Source of the DNA: a bacterium
GTDB taxonomy: Bacteria > Pseudomonadota > Gammaproteobacteria > Berkiellales > Berkiellaceae
Length of the DNA: 15,538 nt
Direction: 5' to 3'
Assembly (NCBI GenBank): GCA_009927065.1
Contig: RFNU01000124.1
Location: 1 to 15,538, forward strand
The translations under genes were made by a program, and so were the position numbers. Under the pieces are notes generated by a model. That model worked only from the letters and a program-made list of their open reading frames with translations, was not told where the DNA came from and did no database searches. Positions 1-7,267 of this stretch are shown here, one piece after another (position 1 is the stretch's first letter; every line of letters starts with the position of its first letter).

Positions 1-54
1 CGGTTGCGCAAGCATTTTGCTCAAACGTCTTTTCATGAATTCTGAGTGGATCAT
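1..54 (-). CDS. Possible start of a gene running off the left edge (unidentified)
   Basis: An open frame begins with ATG at 54 and stays open to the window edge, giving MIHSEFMKRRLSKMLAQP. A GAGGA sequence lies directly against this ATG, which is too close for a normal ribosome binding site. An in-frame stop just upstream (58-60) rules out an earlier start, and the second ATG (codon 7) is the alternative. The basic stretch KRRLSKMLAQ resembles the first residues of S4-domain pseudouridine synthases of the RluB/RsuA type, but eighteen residues cannot identify a family. It lies 98 nt downstream of fumC on the same strand and could be co-transcribed with it. It may also be chance. Confidence 0.25.
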   Translation of the reverse strand, partial: MIHSEFMKRRLSKMLAQP

Positions 55-152
55 TCCTCAAGTTGTATTTAACTCATCAAATCAGAGGTGATTAAACTCT
101 ATCTTTTTAGGCCTGAGTCGTTGGGCTGGATTATCATTGCGATCAATAAGAA

Positions 153-1529
153 TTAATTTAATCCACCTTTTGTTAAGTGATATGGATCAAGAATCTCAAT
201 CAATTCTTCTTTCGTTAACGCAGTTTTTTCTAAAGCCACATCAAGGACTGAGCGCTCTTGCTCAAGAGCCTCTTTTGCAATGACTGCGCCTAACTCATAT
301 CCTATTTTGCGATTAAGAGCAGTGACCAAAATAGGATTTTTAGCAAAAGCAGCTTCTACCTGCTCATAATGTACAACAAAACCATCAATAGCTTTATCGG
401 CTAAATTAATACAAGTATTACTGAGTAATCTCATATTTTCTAAAACATGATAGGCTATTAAAGGCAACATAACATTTAATTGAAAATTTCCTGATTGCCC
501 GGCCATTGTCACAGTCAGATCACTCCCGATAACGTGAGCACACACCATAGCGCATGACTCAGGAATGACAGGATTGACTTTACCCGGCATAATAGAGCTT
601 CCTGGTTGTAATGAAGGAAGAGCTATCTCACTAAAACCCGCCAAAGGACCGCTATTCATCCAGCGTAAATCATTAGCTATTTTCATTAAACAACAAGCTA
701 ACATTTTAAGTTGACCTGAAAAGCTTACTATACGATCTTGAGCAGACATTAACTCAAAAAAATTCTCACCTTTTTTAAAGGTTAAGTTTGTTTCGGCATT
801 CAAACATTCAATAAAATGTTCTGCGAAAGAAGGATGAGCATTCAATCCTGTTCCAATAGCAGTACCGCCTATAGGCAGATCTTTGCACAACTCAATAGCA
901 TTTTGTATCGCATGTTTCACTGTACCTAGCTGCGCAGACCAGCCGGAAAGCTCCTGACCAAAAGTCAAAGGAAGAGCGTCCATTAAATGAGTTCTTCCTG
1001 TTTTTGTAACCTTTTTTAACTCATCAGCCCGTCTATCAATAGCTTTTTGAAGATGATCCAGCGCAGGTAAAAGAGTTTTTACGCCATCAAGAACAGTGGC
1101 TATAGCGATAACGGCTGGAATTGTATCATTGGAAGACTGGCTCATATTGACATGATCATTAGGATGAGCTGTGAGATTCAATCGTTCTTTTACCAAATGA
1201 CTAATCACTTCATTAGCATTCATATTAGAACTTGTTGCGGAACCTGTTTGAAAAACATCGATTGGAAATTCATTGAAATGAAATCCTTTATAAATTTCCT
1301 TGCTGATGATCAAAATAGCATCTGCTATAGAAGAATCGATCAGCTCAAGATCTTTATTAGCTTGAGCTGCACAATATTTAATTAAACCCAAAACCCGAAT
1401 AAAAACTTCTGGCATAGGCCAACCTGATATCGGGAAATTTAACAAGGCACGCTGTGTCTGAGCACCCCATTTTGCCAATAAAGGGACCTCTATTATTCCC
1501 ATGCTATCTTTTTCTATACGTACCTTCAT
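153..1529 (-). CDS. fumC: Class II fumarate hydratase (fumarase C)
   Basis: Catalyses the reversible hydration of fumarate to L-malate in the TCA cycle, in the cytoplasm, as an iron-independent homotetramer. At 458 aa it has the usual family length. It carries the superfamily signature GSSIMPGKVNP (310-320), the HPND B-site loop (122-125), the SQSSND segment (130-135) and the catalytic dyad region RTH with His181, which matches E. coli His188. Ser311 and Lys317 match E. coli Ser318 and Lys324. The substrate loop reads TGSATSSNMN instead of the common TGSGTQSNMN, and the Lys of the VNKSQSSN motif is Met129. The ATG is preceded by GAGGA at 7 nt. The gene starts 14 nt after acnA ends, so the two very likely form an operon of consecutive TCA functions. 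No clear terminator is visible after it. Aspartase is unlikely, because the motifs align best with FumC. Confidence 0.95.
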   Translation of the reverse strand: MKVRIEKDSMGIIEVPLLAKWGAQTQRALLNFPISGWPMPEVFIRVLGLIKYCAAQANKDLELIDSSIADAILIISKEIYKGFHFNEFPIDVFQTGSATSSNMNANEVISHLVKERLNLTAHPNDHVNMSQSSNDTIPAVIAIATVLDGVKTLLPALDHLQKAIDRRADELKKVTKTGRTHLMDALPLTFGQELSGWSAQLGTVKHAIQNAIELCKDLPIGGTAIGTGLNAHPSFAEHFIECLNAETNLTFKKGENFFELMSAQDRIVSFSGQLKMLACCLMKIANDLRWMNSGPLAGFSEIALPSLQPGSSIMPGKVNPVIPESCAMVCAHVIGSDLTVTMAGQSGNFQLNVMLPLIAYHVLENMRLLSNTCINLADKAIDGFVVHYEQVEAAFAKNPILVTALNRKIGYELGAVIAKEALEQERSVLDVALEKTALTKEELIEILDPYHLTKGGLN

Positions 1530-1543
1530 GAAGAAATCCTCAG

Positions 1544-4219
1544 TTAAGCCTTTTGGTTAAACAATTGTCTTACAACATAAGGTAAGATCCCATCATTGTT
1601 GATGTATTCAACTTCTTTAGGTGTATCTAATCTTAACAACACATTAAAAGTTATTGTTTTTTGATTGCTCATCGCTGTCACCTTCAAATGCTGTTTTGGG
1701 CTAATTTGATCCAGATCTATACTGATAGATTCGATTCCGCTCAGCCCTAAAGACTCAAGGTTTTCTCCTTGTAGAAATTGCAAAGGTAGCACCCCCATTC
1801 CTATCAAATTTGAACGATGAATACGTTCATAGCTTTCAGCAATGACGGCTCTGACCCCCAATAAACGTGTTCCTTTTGCAGCCCAGTCACGCGATGATCC
1901 ACTACCATATTCTTTCCCTGCAACAATAATAAGAGGGGTCGAGTCTTTTTGATATTGAATACTAGCATCGTAAATACTCATGAGCTCTCCGGAGGGTAGA
2001 TATGTTGTAAAACCTCCATCTTTCCCTTGAGCCAGTTTATTTTTCAAACGAATATTTGCAAAAGTCCCTCGCATCATAACCTCATGATTCCCACGACGAG
2101 ATCCATACGAGTTAAACTGTGCTTTTGTTATTCCATGCTTAATCAAATAGTCTCCAGCTGGAGATCGTTCTGCTATATCTCCAGCCGGAGAGATATGATC
2201 CGTTGTAATAGAATCACCAAAAATCGCTAATATTTTTGCATTTTTTATAGACTGAACAGCTTTCAGCTCAAGAGAAAAGCTATCAAAATAGGGGGGATTT
2301 TTTATATAAGTCGAATTCTCATCCCAAGGAAATCTCGGACTAGTCTCAACGTTAATACCATTCCAACGATCATCTCCTTGAAAAAGATTGTGGTATTTCT
2401 TTTTAAAAAGATGTTCATTTAAAGCTTGGCGTACTAAATCAGCGATTTGTTGATCAGAAGGCCAAATATCTTTGAGATAAACTGCTATCCCTTGCTGATC
2501 GTATCCTAATGGCTCCTTAAGTAAATCAATATCCATACGACCAGCCAAAGCGTAAGCAATCACTAAAGGAGGTGAAGCTAAATAAGAATTACGGACATCA
2601 GGATGAATGCGTCCTTCAAAATTACGATTGCCTGATAAAACCGCACACGCTGTTAATTGACCTTCGATAATGGCTTGCGTAATTTCTGGGCGAAGGGGTC
2701 CTGAGTTTCCGATACAAGTTGTACATCCATACCCTACTAAATAAAAACCAAGTTTCTCAAGATAGTCCATTAAGCCTGTTTCATTTAAATATTCAGTGAC
2801 AACTTGACTGCCAGGCGCTAAAGATGTTTTAACCCAACGAGGCACTTGGAGTCCTCGTTCAACAGCAGCTTTTGCTAATAATCCTGCACCAATTAAAACC
2901 GAAGGATTTGAAGTATTAGTACAAGATGTGATAGCAGCAATAACAATAGCGCCATTTTTCAACATCAATGACTCGCCGTCCAATATAATAGACTGATATG
3001 AACTATGCTGAGCTTTGCCTGCTTGAACCCATTCATTCATCGATAAGGTAAAAGCATCTTTTGCTTGATCAAGATTGATTTTATCTTGTGGTCGTTTTGG
3101 ACCTGCAATACAAGGGACAATGGTTGATAAATCGAGATTCACAAGCGTGGAGTAAGAAGCTTCTGGTGTATGCTCATCATGAAACAGCCCCTGGTGTCGG
3201 GCATATTCTCTTACAATCAAACATTGCTCTTTTGAACGACCACTCAATTTCATATAACGCAAAGTTTCCTCATCATAGGGGAAAATAGCACAGGTTGCTC
3301 CAAATTCAGGAGCCATATTACTAATTGTTGCTCTATCAGCTAATGTCAATTTACTGAGTCCTGGACCAAAAAATTCGACGAACTTACCCACAACACCATG
3401 CTTACGAAGTATCTGTGTGATGAAAAGAACAAGGTCGGTGGCAGTAACTCCCGGTTGCAACGATCCCGTTAAACGCACGCCAACAACATCAGGAATCAAC
3501 ATTGTGATAGGTTGGCCCAACATCGCAGCTTCGGCTTCAATACCACCCACACCCCAACCTAAAACACCCAAGCCATTGACCATGGTCGTATGTGAATCAG
3601 TTCCGACAAGCGTATCAGGATAAAGCGTAAAAGAGCCATTATCATTTTTACTTGCGAAAACAACTCGTGCTAAATATTCAAGATTAACTTGATGCACGAT
3701 TCCTGTATTGGGAGGTACAACTCTAAAATTTTTAAAAGCCGTCTGCCCCCACTTAAATAAAGCATAACGCTCGCCATTACGTTCGTAATCCATATCAACA
3801 TTCTTGTTAATCGCTAAAGGATTTCCGTAATAATCAACCATAACAGAATGATCAATAACAAGCTCAACTGGACTTAAGGGATTAATACTCTCCGGATCGC
3901 CCCCTATTTGAACCATAGCATCGCGCATACAAGCTAAATCAACAATCGCGGGAACGCCCGTAAAGTCTTGCAAAATAACTCGAGCTGGAGTGAAGGAAAT
4001 TTCTTGCTCGCTTTGGACAGAAGGATCCCAGTTTAATAAAGACTCAACCTGCTTAGTATCAACAGTAACACCATCTTCGTGACGTAATAAATTTTCAAGT
4101 AAAATTTTTAAAGAAAAAGGTAATCGGGCAATTTTGGCTCGATCTAATAAATTAAGATCATTGATTTCAAACGGTTGATCTAAAATCTCCAAGATTGAGT
4201 GAGTATTGAAACTATCCAT
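1544..4219 (-). CDS. acnA: Aconitate hydratase A
   Basis: Interconverts citrate and isocitrate through cis-aconitate using a 4Fe-4S cluster, in the cytoplasm. The protein aligns along its length with the E. coli AcnA/IRP1 type. Recognisable segments are DFTGVPAIVDLA, PLSPVELVIDHS, LVGTDSHTTMVNGLGVLGWG, the cluster ligands in SCTNTSN (Cys433) and GCTTCIGNSGPL (Cys499 and Cys502), and in the C-terminal swivelling domain GDSITTDHISPAG, SYGSRRGNHEVMMRGTF and GKEYGSGSSRDWAAKG. I chose the ATG at 4219 (891 aa, the same length as E. coli AcnA). The frame can be extended to a GTG at 4249, but that adds ten residues with no Shine-Dalgarno. The ATG also has only a weak one. It lies downstream of rpoS behind a hairpin and directly upstream of fumC. 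In E. coli acnA is the stress and stationary-phase aconitase. Whether that holds here is inference. Confidence 0.97.
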   Translation of the reverse strand: MDSFNTHSILEILDQPFEINDLNLLDRAKIARLPFSLKILLENLLRHEDGVTVDTKQVESLLNWDPSVQSEQEISFTPARVILQDFTGVPAIVDLACMRDAMVQIGGDPESINPLSPVELVIDHSVMVDYYGNPLAINKNVDMDYERNGERYALFKWGQTAFKNFRVVPPNTGIVHQVNLEYLARVVFASKNDNGSFTLYPDTLVGTDSHTTMVNGLGVLGWGVGGIEAEAAMLGQPITMLIPDVVGVRLTGSLQPGVTATDLVLFITQILRKHGVVGKFVEFFGPGLSKLTLADRATISNMAPEFGATCAIFPYDEETLRYMKLSGRSKEQCLIVREYARHQGLFHDEHTPEASYSTLVNLDLSTIVPCIAGPKRPQDKINLDQAKDAFTLSMNEWVQAGKAQHSSYQSIILDGESLMLKNGAIVIAAITSCTNTSNPSVLIGAGLLAKAAVERGLQVPRWVKTSLAPGSQVVTEYLNETGLMDYLEKLGFYLVGYGCTTCIGNSGPLRPEITQAIIEGQLTACAVLSGNRNFEGRIHPDVRNSYLASPPLVIAYALAGRMDIDLLKEPLGYDQQGIAVYLKDIWPSDQQIADLVRQALNEHLFKKKYHNLFQGDDRWNGINVETSPRFPWDENSTYIKNPPYFDSFSLELKAVQSIKNAKILAIFGDSITTDHISPAGDIAERSPAGDYLIKHGITKAQFNSYGSRRGNHEVMMRGTFANIRLKNKLAQGKDGGFTTYLPSGELMSIYDASIQYQKDSTPLIIVAGKEYGSGSSRDWAAKGTRLLGVRAVIAESYERIHRSNLIGMGVLPLQFLQGENLESLGLSGIESISIDLDQISPKQHLKVTAMSNQKTITFNVLLRLDTPKEVEYINNDGILPYVVRQLFNQKA

Positions 4220-4344
4220 TGTAATTAACTTGTTTTTTATAATTATCACAATAATAGTTTAATTTAGGTTTTAATACACGCGATGAGTTACTTTTTTACT
4301 AATCTCATACATCACGATCATAGTTTATTTTTTTTACCACAAAT

Positions 4345-4374
4345 AAACCATCATTATTGGTGTCATGATGGTTT
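4345..4374 (-). terminator. Hairpin downstream of rpoS
   Basis: A perfect 10-bp inverted repeat (AAACCATCAT / ATGATGGTTT) with a 10-nt loop starts 14 nt after the rpoS stop codon. On the minus strand the following bases are ATTTG, a poor T-tract. On the plus strand the stem runs into five Ts. It is the best candidate for separating rpoS from acnA, but it may be a leaky or purely stabilising 3' hairpin. Confidence 0.45.
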
Positions 4375-4388
4375 TTGATCACAATATA

Positions 4389-5357
4389 TTAAAGGCCATG
4401 CAATCGAACTGTATTAAAATGGATTTCACTAAAATCAGTGTCTTCATCATTCATATATTGACGCATTTGCATAAGAGCGTCGACTTGAATTTGCCGCACA
4501 CGCTCTCGTGTTAACCCTATTTCTTCACCAACTTCTTCTAAGGTTTTGTGATCGAGTCCTCTTAAACCAAAACGTCTTACAATCACTTCGCGCTGTTTAT
4601 CCGTGAGAAAGTTTAAGCACGATTCTATTTTGAGAAGAATATTTTCCTGAATAAGCTTCTGAACGGGATTTATCTCATTAAGATCTTGAATAATATTAAC
4701 AAAAGACTTGTCGTTGTCATCATTAATAGGACCATCAATACTGGAGACGCGTTCTTTTAGGGACAACATCTTTTCAACATCTCTAGATTTTTTTCCCAAA
4801 AAATACGCTATTTCATCAATCGAAGGATGATGATCTAAACGTTGCTCTAATTCTCGTTCAGCGCGTAAATAAACATTAAGCTCTTTTACAATATGAATAG
4901 GCAATCGAATAGTTCGTGTTTGATTCATCAACCCTCGTTCAATAGTTTGACGAATCCACCAAGTTCCATAAGTAGAAAAGCGAAATCCTTTTGTCGGATC
5001 AAACTTACTGATAGCATGAATTAATCCTAAATTTCCTTCTTCAATCAGATCGAGTAAATCAAGACCTCTATTTAAATATCTACGGGCGATTTTTACCACT
5101 AAACGTAAATTTGCTTCAATCATTTTATTGCGAGAAAGAATACATCCTTCTTGCGCTCTAATAGCTAATTCAACCTCTTCCTCAGCATTGAGTAACTTAG
5201 CTTCTCCTATTTCACTTAAGTAGAGTTGCGTAGCGTCTATCTCTTTTTTAGCATCACTTACAGTATTTTCAGCATAAAGAGGAGTATGATCGTCATTAGC
5301 AACATAACCATCACATACATTCAAATCAAAGTGGGACCAATCATGATGCATAACCAT
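4389..5357 (-). CDS. rpoS: RNA polymerase sigma factor RpoS (sigma-38)
   Basis: Stationary-phase and general-stress sigma factor that directs core RNA polymerase to stress promoters. At 322 aa it is close to E. coli RpoS (330). The order of domains is a short divergent N-terminus (1-40), region 1.2 (DATQLYLSEIGEAKLL, about 41-56), region 2 with NLRLVVKIARRY and DLIEEGNLGL (about 83-112), region 2.4 with FSTYGTWWIRQTIERGLMNQ, region 3 after RTIRLPIHIVKELNVYLR, and region 4.2 with the helix-turn-helix TLEEVGEEIGLTRERVRQIQ (272-291). Residues matching E. coli Lys173, Glu174 and Val177, the RssB adaptor contact, are present as Lys158, Glu159 and Val162, so ClpXP-type turnover is possible. AAGGAG lies 8 nt before the ATG. 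It follows a MarR gene by 21 nt, where nlpD is the usual upstream neighbour in gammaproteobacteria. The long region 1.1 of RpoD is absent, and the length and RpoS-specific region 2.4-3 sequence argue against RpoH. Confidence 0.95.
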   Translation of the reverse strand: MVMHHDWSHFDLNVCDGYVANDDHTPLYAENTVSDAKKEIDATQLYLSEIGEAKLLNAEEEVELAIRAQEGCILSRNKMIEANLRLVVKIARRYLNRGLDLLDLIEEGNLGLIHAISKFDPTKGFRFSTYGTWWIRQTIERGLMNQTRTIRLPIHIVKELNVYLRAERELEQRLDHHPSIDEIAYFLGKKSRDVEKMLSLKERVSSIDGPINDDNDKSFVNIIQDLNEINPVQKLIQENILLKIESCLNFLTDKQREVIVRRFGLRGLDHKTLEEVGEEIGLTRERVRQIQVDALMQMRQYMNDEDTDFSEIHFNTVRLHGL

Positions 5358-5378
5358 AATTCAAACTCCTTTTTGCGA

Positions 5379-5807
5379 TTAGGTGATATCTCTTGTTTTA
5401 TCAATAATATGATTAAGTTCTTGAATAGTTTGTGTGCGATAGTTTATTCCTAATGTGTGATCAATTTTTTCTTGAATTTGATTCCATAACGGCATTGCCT
5501 GAGCAACTAAGGCGTGTCCTTTTTCTGTTAAAGCATATGATTTTGATCGCTTATCTTGAGTTGATTGTGTTGAGATGAGACCAGCGCGCTCAAGAGGTTT
5601 TAAATTTCTGGTTAAGGTTGTTCTGTCCATGACTAACCATAACGCTAACTCTGTTAAGGTTTTTGCTTGATAAAGAGACATGCCGGTCAGCAAATTAAAT
5701 TGAGTAGACCGTAACTTTGAAGAACTTAAAGCATGATCATAAATTTGACTAATAGCTCTTGAGGTTCTTCTCAACGCAAAAGCTAAGCATTCTTTATTAA
5801 TATCCAT
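5379..5807 (-). CDS. MarR-family winged-helix transcriptional regulator
   Basis: A 142-aa protein of MarR-family length, expected to act as a dimeric DNA-binding repressor. N- and C-terminal helices flank a winged helix. The DNA-binding helices are about 49-78 (KTLTELALWLVMDRTTLTRNLKPLERAGLI) and the wing is about 79-96, with the typical DKR of the DxRSK motif at 85-87 and LTEKG at 93-97. Cys7, at the start of the first helix in ECLAFALRRTSRAISQIYD, sits where many members of this subfamily carry a cysteine. OhrR-type regulators use a cysteine there to sense peroxides, so redox sensing is plausible but unproven, and the ligand is unknown. The start has only a weak ribosome binding site. It is 21 nt upstream of rpoS on the same strand, so the two are probably co-transcribed, and it diverges from mip across 494 nt. 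Confidence 0.87.
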   Translation of the reverse strand: MDINKECLAFALRRTSRAISQIYDHALSSSKLRSTQFNLLTGMSLYQAKTLTELALWLVMDRTTLTRNLKPLERAGLISTQSTQDKRSKSYALTEKGHALVAQAMPLWNQIQEKIDHTLGINYRTQTIQELNHIIDKTRDIT

Positions 5808-5849
5808 ATTGTTTTTTCCGTTTTACTTAAACATTGACATCCTTCTTTT

Positions 5850-5877
5850 ATTTTAGTAACTGATCAAAAATAAACAA
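5850..5877 (-). promoter_or_regulatory. Candidate promoter for marR-rpoS
   Basis: On the minus strand TTGTTT (5872-5877), a 16-nt spacer and TAAAAT (5850-5855) form a sigma-70-like arrangement about 43 nt before the marR ATG. The -10 is five of six to consensus and the -35 only three of six. The palindrome TGATCA lies inside the spacer. The leader also holds an AAGAAGGA followed by a five-codon frame (5826-5843) ending before marR. Confidence 0.33.
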
Positions 5878-6175
5878 GAAAACTGAATTTAACAGATTAT
5901 TTGAAAATTAATTGTGTTTTCGTTGAAAAAAATAGCTTTCATAATATTTTGACATAATATTATACGCATGCATTTGAAAAATTCTTGCTGTTACTTGATG
6001 GGTCGCAAACTAACTCATGATTGCTCTTGTATCGTTATTTTGTTATGGTTGATTAACTGAAAATTCATGAAATTCTATGTCTATCAACGAAAAACTTTTA
6101 TGTACACTAGATAGAAAAAATTGTTGTTTGACTATAGAACATTCATTAATTGAAGTTACAGACCAGGAGACATGT

Positions 6176-6204
6176 TTGTCTATAAATAACTTGAAATATT
6201 TATA
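6176..6204 (+). promoter_or_regulatory. Candidate promoter for mip
   Basis: TTGTCT (6176-6181), a 17-nt spacer and TTTATA (6199-6204) give a plausible sigma-70 layout about 100 nt upstream of the mip ATG. In a sequence this AT-rich such matches occur by chance, so this is only the best-placed candidate. Confidence 0.3.
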
Positions 6205-6253
6205 AAAAAAAATTAATGAGTTATAGACGATTATGTGATATGCGTGATACTAC

Positions 6254-6295
6254 ATCAATGGAGGCGATGTCCCTGTAAATCAGGTAAGCATTGAT
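6254..6295 (+). promoter_or_regulatory. Structured 5' leader hairpin of mip
   Basis: An outer perfect 7-bp stem (ATCAATG 6254-6260 with CATTGAT 6289-6295) encloses an inner 4-bp stem (CCTG 6272-6275 with CAGG 6281-6284). The element ends 6 nt before the mip start codon. It contains GGAGG (6260-6264) and a six-codon mini-frame (6258-6278). The mip ATG itself lacks a well-spaced Shine-Dalgarno, so the structure could affect its translation. The function is inferred. Confidence 0.4.
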
Positions 6296-6301
6296 TAACA
6301 A

Positions 6302-6994
6302 ATGAAAATTATCAAAAAAAGTGTTACACTGTTTTTCTTAGGATTGGGCACATCATTACTGATAGCTAATGAGACCCAACAACGTCTTTCTTACGCAATA
6401 GGTGTTGAAGTCACCAAACCTATTATCAAAGAAAATATTAACATTGATAAACAAGCTTTTTTGGATGGAGTTAATGACTCTTTATCCGGTGGGGATTTAA
6501 AAATGACAGATCAAGATATTAAGTCAGAAATTGCTGCTTTTGTTGAGCAGATGATGCAAAAAAAAGAAAAAGAACTTAAATCTGTCGCTGAACGTAATAA
6601 AAAAGAAGGCGAAGATTTTTTAACAGCGCACAAGAAAGAAAAAGGTATTATCACTTTACCCAGTGGTATTCAATACAAAGTGCTGCAAGCAAGTTCTACA
6701 AGTAAACACCCGGGACCTAAAGATACTGTAACAACACATTATCGTGGAACTCTGATTGATGGCACTCAGTTTGATTCAAGCTATGACCGTGGCGAACCCG
6801 TTAAATTTGGACTCGATCAGGTCATCGCAGGTTGGACAGAAGTGTTGCAGCTCATGTCACCAGGCGATAAATGGCAAGTGATTATTCCTTCTGATTTAGC
6901 GTATGGCCAATATGCGCCCTCACCAGTGATTGGTCCTAATAAAACTCTAATTTTCGATATTGAGTTATTAGATTACGAGGCAGCTAAAGCCTAA
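6302..6994 (+). CDS. mip: Mip-like periplasmic FKBP-type peptidyl-prolyl cis-trans isomerase
   Basis: Catalyses cis-trans isomerisation of prolyl bonds and acts as a folding factor in the periplasm or at the cell surface. The 230 aa are organised like Legionella Mip (about 233 aa). A basic signal peptide with a hydrophobic core (about 1-22) has likely cleavage after LIA. Next is the helical N-terminal dimerisation domain beginning RLSYAIGVEV (29-38), then a long charged linker helix (about 71-112). The C-terminal FKBP domain (about 117-226) shows GIQYKVL, HYRGTLIDGTQFDSSYDRGEPVKF, VIAGWTEVLQLMSPGDKW, the IPSDLAYG segment and LIFDIELL. Key binding-pocket aromatics (Tyr147, Phe157, Trp178) are visible. 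An in-frame stop directly upstream fixes the ATG. It diverges from marR and is followed by a strong hairpin, so it is probably monocistronic. FkpA or FklB are the alternative names, but length and signal peptide favour Mip. Confidence 0.92.
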   Translation: MKIIKKSVTLFFLGLGTSLLIANETQQRLSYAIGVEVTKPIIKENINIDKQAFLDGVNDSLSGGDLKMTDQDIKSEIAAFVEQMMQKKEKELKSVAERNKKEGEDFLTAHKKEKGIITLPSGIQYKVLQASSTSKHPGPKDTVTTHYRGTLIDGTQFDSSYDRGEPVKFGLDQVIAGWTEVLQLMSPGDKWQVIIPSDLAYGQYAPSPVIGPNKTLIFDIELLDYEAAKA

Positions 6995-7002
6995 TGAGAT
7001 GT

Positions 7003-7029
7003 ATGACTGCTTGTCTTTCAAGCAGTCAT
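7003..7029 (+). terminator. Hairpin downstream of mip
   Basis: A perfect 11-bp inverted repeat (ATGACTGCTTG / CAAGCAGTCAT) with loop TCTTT begins 8 nt after the mip stop. No T-tract follows, so it may end transcription inefficiently or mainly protect the mRNA 3' end. Confidence 0.55.
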
Positions 7030-7201
7030 TCGGCTCTTGCCTCAGAACATCTCAAGCCATAAATCCTGACTAACAATGTCTTTTTTGCTTTGAATCTTGA
7101 GGAAATAACCTGCATATCAATTGCTGATTTTCTATCATCTATATTATCAATATACTAAAACATTATCATTCGTTAAGTTATAAAAAAACATCAATAACCT
7201 A

Positions 7202-7240
7202 TTGATTAGTAAAGTAAAAATGAGATATTCAATTGAATAT
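7202..7240 (+). promoter_or_regulatory. Candidate promoter and 16-bp palindromic operator of the 110-aa ORF
   Basis: TTGATT (7202-7207), a 16-nt spacer and GATATT (7224-7229) form a weak promoter. A perfect 16-bp palindrome, ATATTCAATTGAATAT (7225-7240), overlaps the -10 and the expected start point, 27 nt before the ORF. That is where a repressor dimer would block transcription. The palindrome is a direct observation. The operator role is inferred, and AT-rich DNA raises the chance of coincidence. Confidence 0.4.
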
Positions 7241-7267
7241 TATTCCAGCTATCAATAAGGATTAAAA

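Larger units (their letters stand above)
5808..6301. other. 494-nt AT-rich intergenic region between divergent marR and mip
   Basis: The region holds no recognised gene. The marR-proximal part contains a weak minus-strand promoter. Two short plus-strand frames occur: 5968-6060 (30 aa, four Cys) and 6077-6205 (42 aa, four Cys), neither with a Shine-Dalgarno. A possible mip promoter is at 6176-6204, and a structured leader lies at 6254-6295 just before mip. The length would accommodate a small RNA, but no known RNA family was recognised. Confidence 0.6.

Noticed and set aside
1152..1385. 77-aa plus-strand frame inside fumC
   Set aside because: It lies antisense within a fully supported gene, has no ribosome binding site and no protein-like composition. 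The same applies to the frames at 2027-2230, 3088-3288 and 3417-3623 inside acnA.
5226..5453. 75-aa plus-strand frame across the rpoS start and marR end
   Set aside because: It is antisense to two supported genes and the intergenic ribosome binding site, and has no independent signals.
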